From Prinia subflava (lineage: Eukaryota; Chordata; Aves; Passeriformes; Cisticolidae): a stretch of DNA of 64,000 nucleotides. Within the stretch, counting starts at the first letter, position 1; every line of letters starts with the position of its first letter. The stretch is from assembly GCF_021018805.1 (NCBI RefSeq), contig NC_086247.1:122685094-122749093 (forward strand), read 5' to 3'. Shown piece after piece: positions 11,001 through 25,235 of this stretch. The position numbers and the translations under genes are program-made. The notes beneath the pieces were generated by a model. That model worked only from the letters and a program-made list of their open reading frames with translations. It was not told the DNA's origin and ran no database searches.

Positions 11001-13917
11001 TGACGGAGAGGGCAGATTTATGTAAGGTATATCTATACACTGTGTGCTCACACAAAACTGGATCATTATCAACAAAGTATTTGGGATGTGTGTTTTATCT
11101 TGTTTAGTATTCCTCGACTTGTGTGTCAATTTTTCATTTTGCTATGTTAAACCCCACCTTGATAATAAAAGGGAAGTTTGAAGACTAAAAACAATGTCAT
11201 ATGATTTAGGCTGTTGCCTCATGTTTAAGTCATATTTGTTAAACTATCAGTCCACAAAGTCCTCTGAATGAATTTCTCTTGGTCTACATGAAGGAATCAA
11301 GGGAAGTAAAAATAAACAGAATTCAGCCAGTAAATATCTCAAAATAGTATTGATCTCTTTTACAGTCCAAACATGTATTGTGAAACATTCTCACCATTGG
11401 AAATCAATAGGAAAATTTTAATTGGCTTCCACAGAGACAGCATAGCATCTATGAAATTTAAGATTGAAGCTGTGCTTTATTTTTTAACCCACTCCACTGC
11501 AAACTGCAGCTAGAGTAGTGGTCTGCTGTTCTTTAATGAGTAACTATGATTCTCACTAGTAAAGATGTGTTGTATACTAAGTGGAAGGAGAATCTACTAT
11601 ATTAATTTGTAAGACAGCAAATGAGGTATTTAGACAGAGCATACTGAGGTTCAAGATTGCTTCTTAGAACTGACAGTATTTTTTAAATTTCAGTATGAAA
11701 GACATTTTATTTTTGAACACAGAAAGGCTGAGGAAATATAATATTACTTTAGAAAAAGCCCACAATATTTGATTTATAACATCACGGGTAGTAGATCTGT
11801 CACACTGGCTACTTTGGGGGTGATGTCCTGCTTCAGAGAGTGTAGCCAAAGGTGTTTAGGTGCCCATTAGGGTTTTTTTCAGAAAGATTAAGGACAGGCA
11901 AGCCCTGAATGCAGTTCCCTAACCTGAACACGTATGCCTTTCACTGTATATTTTCTATTTCTAGAGTTTGGGGTCTATTCTAGAACCAGTACAATTCATG
12001 CCTCATAATCTTTCTGGATTATGTTGTGTGAATTTAGTTAGCAACAACCTCCTAAGAGGGAAATTCACTTTGAGAGCCTTGCTGTTGCAGCAGACGTCTT
12101 TTACCTTGTCTAGTGATTGTCACCTCTTAATCACTCCCAGAGCAAGAGCTTTGAAAACCCATTTGACTGAGACAATAGTACAGTTATTTATTTAGTCTGG
12201 AATTTCTGTAGTGTTTCTTATGTGGAAGAGGAGGTGGATCCTGAGTCATGCACTCAGCTCTCAGTTTGACCTTCCCAAGGGCCATTTGTAGCTTCATCAC
12301 AGGCAGCTTGATCTAGTCACTGCCGTCCAAATCCTCCAAGTGCAATTTTGGTTGGTTTTTTTTGTGTTGTCTTAATGGCTTGATGTGTAAATTCATTTCC
12401 TTTCTCTCAAAGTTTTCTAACTTGAAAAGCTGTGAAGTATTTTGTTAGTCTCAAAAAGATTCAAAGAGCACAGCAGTGATCCAGATGCTCCTTCTCCATG
12501 TGTTTTCTGTCATGCAGTGATATGACAAAAAGGAGCAGAAGATCATTAGATGTCTCTCCTTTTGCTCCTTGTTTATGAAAAGTAAGATGCAACAAGAATT
12601 AGTTAGATTATGTATTTTGAAAACATAGCAGAGGTACTCATGTCAGTAAAATAAAAAAAAATAGTTGAGACAGAATTAGAGAATGTAATCTAAAAATGAT
12701 ATTTTCTCTTAATACTCTGCAATAGATAAATAAGAGAAAGCATACAATAACTGGTATGAAAGGATAAATAGCGTATGAAGGGTACTGATTAGTACTGATT
12801 AACCCTGCAAAAATCTCCTACTATGGTAGTGTTTACTATAGTGAGTTAGTCCCATGTTAATGAAACATTTAATTATGTTGGTTGTAAATCTCAGTATCAA
12901 CACAAAAGGGGCATTCTTTCAAATTAAATGGAAGGAAAATGAATACAACATTGTCACATTTTTGCTTAATTTCTGACTTATTTAGTTTCTCTTTGCTAGT
13001 AGAAGGAACTAATTTTTCTTCCAAGCATGTATAGTTGTGTTTTATTGTAATAATAATTAAAATACTGATAATAATAATAAAAAAATATCATGCAGACTGG
13101 AACTCAAACTTATCCAGATCACAAACTACCACATCATGTAAGTGATATCTCAGACTTTTCAATCATTGAGAAGTTGCATCAATTAGACTATACTTTCAGT
13201 AACATATAAGATGTAATAGATATTAGTGTCATAGTAGATTTAAATCAGATTATGAAGAAACAACATGTAAACAAAAAAAAATTGCTTTTGCATACCTTGC
13301 TTCTATGCAAAATTTAAATAGATTACTCTCAAAATCAAAAGGAAAATACTATTTAAAATAAATATAATCTTTGAAGAAACCGTGCTGGTACCTGAATATA
13401 CACTACAATCTCTATCTCATGGATATCCTTTAGCATTCATAAAGCTTTCTCCCTTCCTTTTGACTTAACTACATGATGTCTGAGTTCAGGATGCTGACAT
13501 ATATAAGGAAAACCTGTATTTCTCCTGCCTGCTTCAGCAGGTCTCCTCAGCCATGCCAGCTGAAGCAGGTCTCCAACCTCAGATCTTGGCAGTTTAGGAA
13601 GGATACTTTGGCACTGCAACATTTAAGTGTGTCCCTTTACATTCATAAGCCCACATATTTCCCATAGGGCAGTGAATCTGGGCTCCATAAGGACCCACAG
13701 GAAGATGAATTCTTTGTTTGTGTGTGACTTTCAAGAGCCTAAGGCTATAGCCTCAGCACATCACTGAGAAGTGTTGCATGGTAATTTTAACTTTTAAAAG
13801 CCCCAAATAAAGTATTGTTAGACCTTTATCACACTTTCTTTCAAAACTATAGAGCTGGTGAGTGAAACAGAGAAAAATGCTGGAACTGTGGGAGAATCAT
13901 CAAGTAGGTGATGTTGT
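8091..13917. other. Unique AT-rich non-coding DNA
   Basis: No exon or recognisable transposon seen. Minor simple-sequence patches include an ATAATA-rich run (about 13048-13088) and an 11-bp tandem duplication of 'gtactgatta' (12782-12802). Open frames are short and unrecognisable. Confidence 0.5.
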
Positions 13918-13985
13918 AAGAGGTCTCTGAAGATCACCTGGGCCAATCTCCTGCTCAGCGCAGAGGCAGCTCCAGCAGGCTGCTT
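13918..13985 (-). mobile_element. Possible CR1 3'-end scrap
   Basis: 'agaggtctctgaagatcacctgg' followed by 'ccaatctcctgctcagcgcag' resembles the antisense CR1 segment of the form 'gaggtc...ggtcatctggtccaac...cctgctcaagcagg'. The match is short and diverged. No poly-octamer tail is seen. Confidence 0.4.
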
Positions 13986-16900
13986 AGGAAGACAAAACAG
14001 CAGTTCTGGGCATAAGGGTAGCAGATTTCCATGACCATCCCCTCACTGCTTTATGACATCAGGCTTCTCATTAGCTACTATCTATCTCAGAGACCCCATC
14101 TGTGACAAAGATATTAAATTCCAGCACAATTCCTAATTTTTCCCATACATTCTAGAAAAACTCCTTTTCAATAGGGACGGGAGATTCTTCTAAGGTTACT
14201 GGGAAGGCTGCTTAATGACTTTATGACTACCTAAAGCACTTGCATTCCACACTTTGACACTGCTGTAACTCCTATCTTCACAGAGTGTGTCAACACAAAT
14301 TCATCCACCTATCACTATTGGAGGAGACCTGAACACATCCTGCTGAGTCCCTGCAAGCAGTTGAGAATAGGGAAGCAGATAATCTGAAAGAACTGGAACT
14401 TTTTTGATGGATGCTGTGAGTAACACTTCAAAAGCAATGCTGTCAGCCAACATTCATTATGAGCCCACAGTAATTACCCATTCAAGTACCATGCAAAAAA
14501 GTAATGGGAGATGATAATTCCCATCGAACACTTTCGAAATGTCCTCTGTCCTAGAAAAACGTGCCTCAATTTACACTGAAACTCATTAAAAAAACCCCAA
14601 AAACTTAAACCACTACCCAAATCCTAAAAATAAAACCAAAACCGACCCCAAAAAAACCTTTTAAAATTACATACATCCACTTCAGAAAAGACTTCACACA
14701 TATAATACCAGTGTTTAAGAATGCAAGACAAACGAAGGAAATATCCTGGTAATTCAAATGCCATTCACAATAAAAGTTCTCAGAACTGGGGTAATAAATG
14801 TGAGGACTTTCCAAGGCTGTGCAGTCAAGGTGTGTTACATCAACACTTCAGCTGAGGTTTGTGCTTCTATAGCCCATTTCCTTGCTGTCTTCATTCAGTG
14901 AGCCTTTACTTGCTAGTCTCTCCACAGCAAATGCCTTTGGAGAGAGCATGCAGACCACAGGATCAGACTAGAGCTTGTCAGAGGTGGAAAAAAACATGAG
15001 CTATAAATAACGAGATTTTCACATCTTCTGCACCAACTGCTTCACTCCAAGTAGCCCCTCTTCTTGTCCCCACCCTCGTCATTGTGGGTACAGCTCAGAA
15101 TCACTAACTCCATTAATACTTTTTCCAAGAGGGAATGAGTTAAGTTGATTTATAGTACAATAATTTCTTGCATCTCCTCTTTGAGCTGTTGCAAAGAATC
15201 ATAACAGGAATTGAGTTAAAGTCCTTGTGGGTGATTTTCTGCTTTTTCTATTGTCACCCCAGTGGATGAGAAAGCTTAGAGATGGCACAGGGTTCCAGAT
15301 GTTATTCATTCTAAGGATTCATTTTTGAAAAATACTTCATATCTATTTCATACCTGTGCTTTTAAGAGACCAAGATGGAAATGTGGTTTTTTCTTTTTTT
15401 CTCTGATAATGAACATGAAATTAAGAAGGAAATGGATGGTAAACTGCCCCATCACTCATCATTCCCCATCTTCCCCCTGTCAAAAAAAAAACTACTATAG
15501 AACAAGTTTGAAAGAATTTTTGAAAACAAATTCATCATTTTGGGGTTAGGCTGAAGCAGTGCTTATGTACAGTAGGAAATAAATGTGATAAACAAAAGCT
15601 GATTCTTTCTGTATGTTGCCATTGGTGATTACTTTATATATAAATGTTTCAAAGCTAGTCAGAGATCAGCTTTCCCAGAATACAAATATGAAATTCAGCC
15701 AAACTCAATGACTAACTGACCCCTGTTAGTCATATGTCCTCTCTTCAGCAAATTACTAATAAATGCTTGTAGGAGAAATGTCAGACAAGATTACACGTCA
15801 GTACCATTAGTAACTATGGATCGTCTTTCTTATTCCATGGTTGGATAAGGAATGCTTTGTCATTTTCAGGAGTCATGCAGAAGTGAATTTTATATTCATT
15901 TACACCTCTTAGCAGACATAACATGGCAAATGGATCATCCTTTCAGCTGTGAGCTCCTGAGGCTTCATTTATAATAATTCTGGCAGTCAAGCATCCAGTC
16001 AGATAAAACACCTCTTATTCCTATTCTGGTTTCTTAAATACTTAAAACTTAAATACTACCCCAACTTTAGGTCTGAATATGTGTGTATATAGATATACAT
16101 ATATGTATACAAGCATGAATTCTTCATCTGTATTGTATTCTTTATTTTTCTTTCTATGTCATTTCAAACTCTCCATTATTAATTCAGCCCTTTGGTATCT
16201 CCCAGAAAAGGGTGAGCAGGGGCTTGAAAGTTCTCGGCTGCCATTTGGCAGGACTCTTCCCTCATAGTTGTCTAAATATCTTTAGATGTTTAAAGATGCT
16301 GTTACGTACTCACTGGGATCTATAGACATGACTCAGTGCCACCAAAATATAAGGAAATCACATGTTTAAACTACTTTAGATTTTTTTTAGATCACATGCA
16401 ACATATATCTCTGTTTAACCATCAAAGAAGCTTTGTGTATGCTTACACATTGCTCCCAAGTGTGTAGCACTGGCTATGCCTTCTGCTTACTGCCCTTTCA
16501 ATATCATCTTGAAAAATATGACATTAAAAACCAAATAATCTTTCTGTTAGTAATATTAAGGTTCATGAGACTTCAATTTTTATATTCTGTAATTTCAAAA
16601 TCTGAGCGTATATTCCAATGTGCTTTCTTGACCTGTTCTTCAAAAAGGTGAAATTTATCTTTCATTACAACTATTACAATTGACTGCCTCCTTTATAGAT
16701 GTGAAAGAATGGGTTGAAATAGCCATCAATAAGAAAATAGTTTAAAGATTTAGTTAAGTACAATGTAGCAATGAGAATAGCTAGCAGATGCAGCAGTCAA
16801 GGATTCCATGAATTGGTGTACGGTGCTTCAGAAAAGCAAGCATTTAAATCTGTTATACAGAGACAGAAAACAGGTTTATGCTTCTGAGAGAGTAATGGAA

Positions 16901-19900
16901 AAAATAAATAGGTTTGATAGTAGAATAATTCAGAATGGTTAATGAGATGGTGAGCTGAAAATAAACTGGAGTAAGAGGTTCTCCCCTCATAAGAGGGTTG
17001 TGTGAGGGCTATAGAGCAACAGGGCTGTGGTGGTCCTTCAGAGGGGGAGGTGGCCATGGGGTGAATCTGCTAACAAGTGGTTTCTCCCAGCACGTGGAGA
17101 AACCATGGCTAGAAAATAAGCTGCAGCATTTGGCCTAAAGCAATTATCACGCCATAGCCCCTGGGATCAGGGATTGATGAACATTTTCAAGTTGTTTCAC
17201 CACCTACCTGGAATCCACTGGTGGTGAGCATTGATCTCCAGCCTCCTGTATGACTGCTGCTTTCTAAGTCTCTGGGTTACTGCATTAGGTAGGGAGCTGA
17301 AGCTAGAGGTGCCAGCAGGTTTTTGTAACTACTCCTGGCTGGGAAAAGCAGTCTGGAGTTCCTAGAACCTTTCAGTTTCCTGGGAGCAACCAGCTCAGCA
17401 GCAATGAACTTCTGCCTCTAAACTCATCAGAGCACAGGACAAGTGCTCTCAAACACATTCATTGCTCAGACTAAGGTCAGCACCTTCTCCCACATTAATC
17501 AACACCAGATATTATTCCTAGTCCTCTCACTGCTAAAGGGGATCCTATGCCTGGGACCAGCTTTCCTATTTAAACAGCATAAGGAAAAGTGACTTACTAA
17601 AAAGGTAATCTGTTTCAAATTTCCTGACCTAAGCAGCAGGGACTGAGTTATGCTACATTTACAAGAGAGAATCTGAAGAGAAGCTGGTTTCGATCAATCA
17701 CTGTGCATTTCAGTCCAAGATTTTGTCTTGTAATCATACCAGGCCTAATTTTACATGTGACTGTCTGCAAGTGCTGAAGCAAAAGAACATTCTTCCAGGT
17801 GGGAAGTCAAAGGGGATTCATACTTCCAAGTAGATGTGAGATTTTTTGAAGGGATCCTTTTCGTGAGTGTCTGCAAGGCAGAGGTCTCTCCTATATCAGA
17901 CTCTGATGTTGCTTGTGGTTCTCAACACACGCAGCCAGCCAGCAAGGAAGAGCTGGGTCTTGGGCTGCTCATACCATCTCATTTGTAGAGTGATGACACT
18001 GAGAGTTCCTACCTTTGTCTATCTATGCCACACAGTTACTGATTTACCAAACAGGCCATAAATGGGTTTGGGATACTTTGCATGTGTTAATGCTGACTAA
18101 CATTTTACTGTTGCATTTATTTCTGTAGGGTGTACATCAGCAAATCTGCAGAGCAGAGTATTTTTCACTCACTTGAGATGAATATGCTTAGTAAACTTCT
18201 GAAATGTCCCTTCACATGGTAAAATAAAAGAATCTTTGTAGCCATCATTAAATGCCTTCAACCACAATATTTATACTGCAATCAGAACAAAGCAAATAGG
18301 TGCTTTTGGCAGGAAAAAAACAGTCTTAAAAAGACACAGGCTATTGTTGTTTACTTGCAAAGTATAAAATTCCTCAAAAATTACATGGTGTCACACAGCC
18401 TGCCATAGCTTATAAAAAAAATGATGCAGTGTCTTTAGTTTTATTTGGAAAATTACACTGCTTTAACTCTTTGTGTCTTTGAGGGCATGTCTCTGCACTG
18501 CACAGTAAAGCTTCTTCCAGACAGATGTGTGCCATGTACACGGCTCGGAGTAACACTGTGTGGGAGTATTCACTCTGGAAAGTTTGGCTCAGATCATTTC
18601 ATCAGCACAGGCAAGACCTGCAGCCAGGGGCTCCGAGACAGACTGCTCCTGGCCTGGGAAGAGGAGAGCTCTGAATAACAGGAGACCTACATGGGAGTTT
18701 TGCTGGTGCTGCTGGAGGAACGAAGGCATGGCAGGAGTGAGGGAGGCTGCAGGGATGAAGCACAGCTTCGATGTCTTTCTCAGAAGCATCAGCCAGCTCG
18801 GGTTTTTTATCTCTGGGATAAGAAGAGTAGGCAACAGAGTGACTCTTAATGCAGCAATAAACTGCTTGACTTGTCTGTGCTCGATCACTTGATTTACTAA
18901 AACCTGCCTGCAACAGGACCCACTAACTCCGAGTGCAGCTCTCCATAAACAACCTTCTAGGGTTGAGGTAGCCTGGCCAGTGCTCTTATGGGGATCTCTG
19001 CACCACACAATCTTGCACAGGCCAGACCTTCCCTGATACTCCAGGGCCATGTATTTTTTTAACCAAAACCCCAAACCCAGACCTCCCTTGTGAGCCTGGT
19101 GCTTAAATGGGAAGGCTGAAGCCAGCCTCCTAAGGAATGTTTTAAAAACTCATCTTCTGATAGTATGGGGCCTTGATATTCCTAACACAATTAAAACCTC
19201 CTATGAGGCATAACTGTGAGACAACAAAGTAGAATCTATCTCTCAGAGATTTTATTGCATTAGTGAGCACCCTCCTGTAGACATTTGCTAGTCTTTCAAA
19301 TAGCTAAAGCATAAGGTCAAATGTTTTATGGCTACACTGTCACAAAGCAATGATTTCCAAACTTTTTCACAAAACAGCTTTCACAAATCTCCCCTCTCCC
19401 TACTCTTTAGCCAGTATTTAGCTGGACAAGAACTCTTTCCTGTATAAAAGATATGGGTGGCCACTGCCTGTTTGAATTCCCATGTTAAAGATGCCAAAAA
19501 GTATAGGTGAGAAACCCATGATGCTAATTTATTGTCCAATCTGTGACAAAGGAGGAAGGAAAGCACAAAGGAGGTGTTTCTGCTTAGAGCAAATGTGGTT
19601 GCAAGAATCAGTCCTCCTTTGCACATAAAGGACAGAACTTCTGCTTAAAAGGCCGTATAGAAAATAACATTGGTTTGAGGATGTAAAGGAAACATTTGTA
19701 AAGGGAGGCATGATGTCTACATCAAACATTTTCTTTGAAGGTGTGTCTTGTTGGCAATACTGGTAGATTCAAGTGGCATTAGCTGGAGTCTAATATTTGT
19801 GTCAAGGGAGTGTGGGGCAATAAACTCCTCTTTAGGGTGACTGAAGGTAGTATGAAGTGGATGTATTCAGCATGCATATAGCCATTTATTTTAAATAAAG

Positions 19901-22900
19901 TATAGAGCAATGGGAAAATTCTCAGGACCATCTCCTTGCTCCCCAGTGTAGCTTTTGACGGTGGGATCTAGATCAGAAATAACAGACATAAAATGTAGAA
20001 TAAGTAACTGAGTCACCCTGGTAAGACTACCAGAAACAAACCATGGTATGGCAATGCTCTGCCGTCTGTCAGCTTCACCATGCAACACCAAGAGCTATCC
20101 CATACAGAAAAACTAAATAAAAAATATTTTTACCAACGCAGAACTTGATCAAAATACAAAGAGTCAACGATTCAAGTATTTAATGTCTGTCCTAACCAGT
20201 ATATTGCAACATTCTTCAGTTTCTCACTGATTTCATAAATCCAGTGCTCACTGGAACTCAGTAACAAAAATCTTAGGATAATGTCTTTGGTTCAAGAGGT
20301 TTGTGAGGCATATGGTCCCAAAATTTTTATATATGAAGAGCCAGAAAAAAGTGCGGTTATATTTTAACATCATTCAATACCTAATTTTAAGTACTGAGTG
20401 ACTGTATGCTAAAGGCAGAATTGAGAAAATCTGATCAAAACTTATCTGTTGTTAAAACTCTGTTAGGGACATGCAGATAGGAACTCACCTGCTGGCAGCA
20501 AGAACTTGGTCATGACTATGGAAGAAAATGAGTGCAGCAAATGCAAACAAATGTCTCATGTAAGTCATTAGCTAAAGAGGTCATTTTAGAAAAAAATCTT
20601 TATATGTGCTATCAAGAAATCATTCAGATTTAAAATGAGCAATTACTGGAAAATATGCAGTGAAAGACAGAGTAATTCTCCTCATTGTCAGACTACAGCC
20701 TTCATTTTAGGCTTCTCTTTTAATATAGTTTCAAAGAAAATCTTCATAAAGACCTCCAAGGCTCATGAAGATGACTCAAGTGTAATAGACTGGTTTGAGG
20801 TATGCCTCCAACTTTTCATCATTCAATGGTTTCTCAGAATTTCTCTGTAATCTTTAGGACTATGAGTCTGGTTTGAGGATTATTTTTCTCTCTTTGGCAT
20901 CTCTAAAGCTGGGTATCTAAGTCTTCCTTTGTCATCCATAGCTCTTTCTACCGTTAAGCTGGAGTAAAAAGCGATTCCAACAAGGATTTGCTCCACCTTA
21001 AGGAAAATGTTTAAGCTGTGTAAAATAAATCCCTTCTGTGGACACTGCTCTGCTTTATCGTTTCTCAGTTTAGAGGAAACCAGTAATAACTGGTGAAGAC
21101 TTCTGTCTCTGGGACATCTACACTCAGATGGGATGAATCTCAACATCCAAGAGAAATATTTATCCAAGTGCCAGCTGAGGTTACTACACAATATACTGCT
21201 TTGGGGACCTGGTGATGTCTGGAAAAAATAAATAAGAACCATAAAAAAATCCCCTGGTTACTAATATTTGTATTGTAGAATCTGTATTTGTATTTGAATC
21301 ATTGCATATTTTGATGCAGACTACCTGTCCATCAGAGATGGCTGGGAAAGGGATCATGCACAGAGCAGCTACATAAACCCAAACCCATGTTTGTTTTCCC
21401 TGCATCAGCCCTTATGGCAACCAGAAAACGTGGTAGCGGGTGAGCCCAGATACTTTTTAAAAAATCAAACCACAACCAGAAGTAACAAAACTGTTTAAAA
21501 ATGCAAATCCTGATCAAAATCTGAACTAAACTCTGATTTTATTTATGTTTCTGCAGATCATGGGCAGGACAGACATGGTGGGATGAGTGCCCCACTAGAG
21601 CACACACAGCTGTACTTGCAGACAGTTTTGCAAAGTGGAAGCAGGTGATGCCTACATCTGTGTCCTGGGTTCTCTCCCTCTTCAAATTCTTGCAGCTTAT
21701 GAGTTTGCTATCAGTTACATTGCCAAAACAAGCTCTGTAACTTCTTCTTTCTATTAAAAACCAATAACAATAAAGACATATCTATATTACCTAAAAGCAG
21801 GATTACCAGTATTCCCTCTTGGCATGATGTGACATCAAGCAGGGAAATAACAACACAGACACAGAGAAAATAAAAATAACTTTTTTAATATAAAGGAGAG
21901 TATACTAGAGATGGGGAGATTTAAATGAAGGGAATACTTTTCCATCCAAGCAGAGCTCCTACACTACTAGCACTTTTTTTGCTGCACATTTTGTGTTGCA
22001 GCCCATTAATGATTTGCCATGACAGCCTCAAGAGAAAAGGGGGATCTCTGTGGGAGAACAGAGCATAAGTGTGATACGTGTGCTGGGTGATCCAGACATT
22101 AACCTCTTCTTTGAATGTGAGGAAGAGCAAAATTCAAGCAATGTGTGTTAATTAGAAACCACAATGGAGTCCCGGGGTAGCAGGACCTCTTCTACCTTTT
22201 GTGTAACAGAAAGAAATTACCTCAGAAGAGATTCAACCCGCAATCCATGCTCAGGGAATCTTCACTCCAAATTTTGAAAAGATGGAGGCATCCAAAAAAA
22301 GAAGGGACAGAGCTGTGATTTTGGGCAAACACGGTTTTCAAACTAGTGCTTTGTTAAGGATGATAGGCTTCTCTCTCTAGTCTTTTCTTGTTTGAGTGGA
22401 TTATTTTAGATTTACATCTGTTCTATATTTTTATAAAAAAGAAATCCTTCACAATGGTGGTGGTGATTTTTTTTAAATGAAAGGATATGGTTAATATTAA
22501 TGGTAAGTGTTAATAAATTCAGTCAGCTCCTGTGCAATGGACATAATGCTCTTGGCATCCCTGCAAGAAACAAAGCAGAACAATTATGAGTCATCAAATG
22601 TATTTGTCAGAGGATTTTGTGTGGTAAAAAAAAGCCTGTTCATGTTAGCATAGTGCTGAAAGACAAGGAGTGAATTATAGCTTGGAAAGTGATGGGATAG
22701 ATATAAAATCCAAGGGTCCAGAGGCCAACTGACTACATAGACTCAGCTGGAGACAGAAAATACATGTTATGTATTTTTTCAATGGATTCTTCCATTTATC
22801 CTGTTAAGAAGTAGTGACTCCCCAAATCAAATGTGAGTTAGGCTAGAATTTTAATCGTACTAGAAATGTTGCCACTGCAATTGGTGTTTGAAGCTCTCCT

Positions 22901-23443
22901 AACTGATAGTTATGCTATTTGTTCTACTCTGAATGCAGAGAACCAGCAACACAGAAAAAGGAGCTGTGGATAACAGGGCAGGCAGAGTGGCATGCAGGCA
23001 ACTCTGTGAGAAGTGTGTTGTTCCTGATGAAGTGGTACATATGTGCCCTCTTTTCACAGATGCTGGTGTCAAGAGGAGTCCTGGACCTGCTCTGATAACT
23101 TACAGTTTACAAGCAGCATTCTCATAGACCTTAAGATTGCTTTTGTCACTGCCCTGAGAGGTCTCTCTAGGGGTATAGACAGTAAGAATCTGTCTATTTG
23201 CATTCTAATATTAGTTACTAGGACTAATTTAGGAAAATTGCATAATTCTTTATGGTATAGCAGAGGAACTTTAATACTCCCTTTTACATTTTTCTAGGAA
23301 AAGATCTGTGGCTGCAGTTGGATTTTTTTTTTTACAGTGAAGATATGAAATAAGCAGAAAAGCAGTTTTGTATGTACCTTCAGGTTTTGAATTTAAGATA
23401 ACTAATGAAGAATTTGAAAACTCCTGGACTTATTTCCTTCAGG
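13986..23443. other. Unique non-coding DNA with chance open frames
   Basis: No exon, RNA gene or clear repeat was recognised. An A/C-rich low-complexity patch lies at about 14586-14660. The longest non-repeat open frame of the window (18589-19074, minus, 161 codons) is here. It shows no domain or signal peptide I recognise and overlaps open frames on the plus strand, so I do not call it a gene. About 17000-17560 and 18480-19080 are somewhat GC-richer than their surroundings. Confidence 0.45.
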
Positions 23444-23475
23444 CATGTAAATGTACATTGATGTACATTTACATG
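23444..23475. repeat. 32-bp near-perfect palindrome
   Basis: Arms at 23444-23458 (CATGTAAATGTACAT) and 23461-23475 are exact reverse complements over 15 bp, separated by two bases (tg). Further ATGTAAAT/ACATGT units follow to about 23502. A cruciform or a dimeric binding site is possible. The arms contain ATGTAAAT, which is close to an octamer/POU site (ATGCAAAT). Function is not known. Confidence 0.9.
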
Positions 23476-25049
23476 TAAATATAAATTGAACATACATGTG
23501 ATATAAATGGAATAGTATTAACAGTATTTAAAAAATGTATGGTTGTTACTATTTTCTCTAATCCATTGAATCTGGTTTGCCATTCTCAAGCATTTTATAG
23601 TACCCTCAATTGTGCAGGAACCCAAGTGTTCTGTATAAGAAAGTCACCACACTTTAATTCTCCCACTATGATGGAGGTTGGACACAACTGGAAGCTGCCA
23701 GTGAGTGGCTGAAGTGACAAAAAGCTGGGAACTGCCAAATCTCCCTGAAGCCCTTTCAAAAGAGGGCTGGATGAAAAGCTCATGAAACAAGTCCTAAACC
23801 ATCTGCCTTCAGTTCTATATATGATAAACTGATATGAATTTCACCTTCTCCTTTGTAAACCTGCTTGGACTCTGGAGCTCCTTCATGGCCTTTCACTTGG
23901 GTGCTTGGATGGATGAGTGGTGTGGTGATGGCACCAGCCAAAATTCAGGAGGGTTGGGTTAACACTGTACTTCCATATGCAGCTTTAACTTCCTTCAGTG
24001 GCTACACATGCCAAGCAGTCACATTCTGATTTTGCTTCTGACGGTGTAAATTCACAGACCTAAAGGGTCTCCTTGCTTAAAACAGTCTGGCAAGAATATG
24101 ATTCTACTTGCATAAATTAGAATTTGAATAAAGACCAAAGCATTTTTAAAAATAATATTCTGAAAGGTAAAAAAAAAACTCCAGCATGTCTAAATATATG
24201 CAGGGCAGCAATTTTAAATACCTTATATGTAGTAAGGTGCTCAATAACAATTTTAATGCTAAAAATGTAATGGTTTATCAGACTAATTCAGGTACTTCTC
24301 AGTACTTAAAATCACAGAATTTTTGTTCAAATGGCCAAATATGCACAAATATGATACTTCAAAATTAATAACAGTAGGAAGAATCCTAAACTGTCTGGTG
24401 CAAACACTTTACCTCAATACAAAACACAGGGAAGAAAGGTCAGCAACACCTAACAGTTTTTTCAAAGAAATAATAAACACAAACATACTGCACAATAGTA
24501 TGGTAGTAGCAGATGTGATGTTATCAGGGTCTGACAGTGTTTTCACATAAATTATTGTGTTAGCATAGTTAATCATTATGTACAGGTGGTCAGCCACCTG
24601 TTTAATTCAGTTTCAAGCTGATTTACACAGCTTTTAATGTAAACAATCCCCCCCTCCAAAATTATAGTTTTGCCTGTGTATCAACTAATGTGGACAATTT
24701 TATTTCTCTTCACTTCCCACCACCCTGCAAAGACACAGAGAGGAAGTTGCAGCTTCTACTCCCCCTTTACAGCCTGGTTTTAGCTGCCAGGTTGTAAAAA
24801 GTGCCATTATACAGGTAGTAACAGATGGTTCCAGCCCCTCCAAAATGAATTTTAACCTGCTATGTGAACAGTGTTGATTTCATCACTTGTGTTTCACCAT
24901 TGTGCCTCTAGCTCCGTGTTTCTGTAGTACACTGCAAGCTGTGAGAAAGACCAGCCCTACTTTACAAGCGAAAACTCTTCTTCTGCAGGCTTTATACAAC
25001 CTAAATACTTATGACATAAATACTAATACTAAATAATACTTATGACTAT
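23476..25049. other. Unique AT-rich non-coding DNA
   Basis: No gene or identifiable transposon seen. Short A-runs occur at 24170-24178 and elsewhere. Confidence 0.5.
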
Positions 25050-25235
25050 TGCTTGGGTAGCCCTGATAATTAGCACATGTAAGTTGTGTAAGAAATGCCA
25101 ACAGCTTTGCAGCAAAGTAAAAATGAATAAGCAATTTCAGTGCGCCTGGGCCTGGGGATCCCAGCATTAGCATGAATTCTCTGCATAGTTATGCTTGTGC
25201 TAATATGTGAAGGGAAATTAATTTTCACTCTACTT
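25050..25235. promoter_or_regulatory. CNE-like stretch (candidate enhancer)
   Basis: This is repeat-free sequence with homeodomain-type cores ('gataattagcacatg' near 25065-25079, 'gaaattaatttt' near 25214-25225) and a short GC-rich block ('cctgggcctggggatccc' near 25146-25163). This texture is common in vertebrate conserved non-coding elements. No conservation data are available here, so this is only a lead. Confidence 0.25.

Noticed and set aside
14101..14130. 'gacaaagatattaaattcc', which resembles an internal CR1 phrase near the weak CR1 scrap
   Set aside because: The flanking sequence does not continue as CR1, and the spacing from 13918-13985 does not fit CR1 order.
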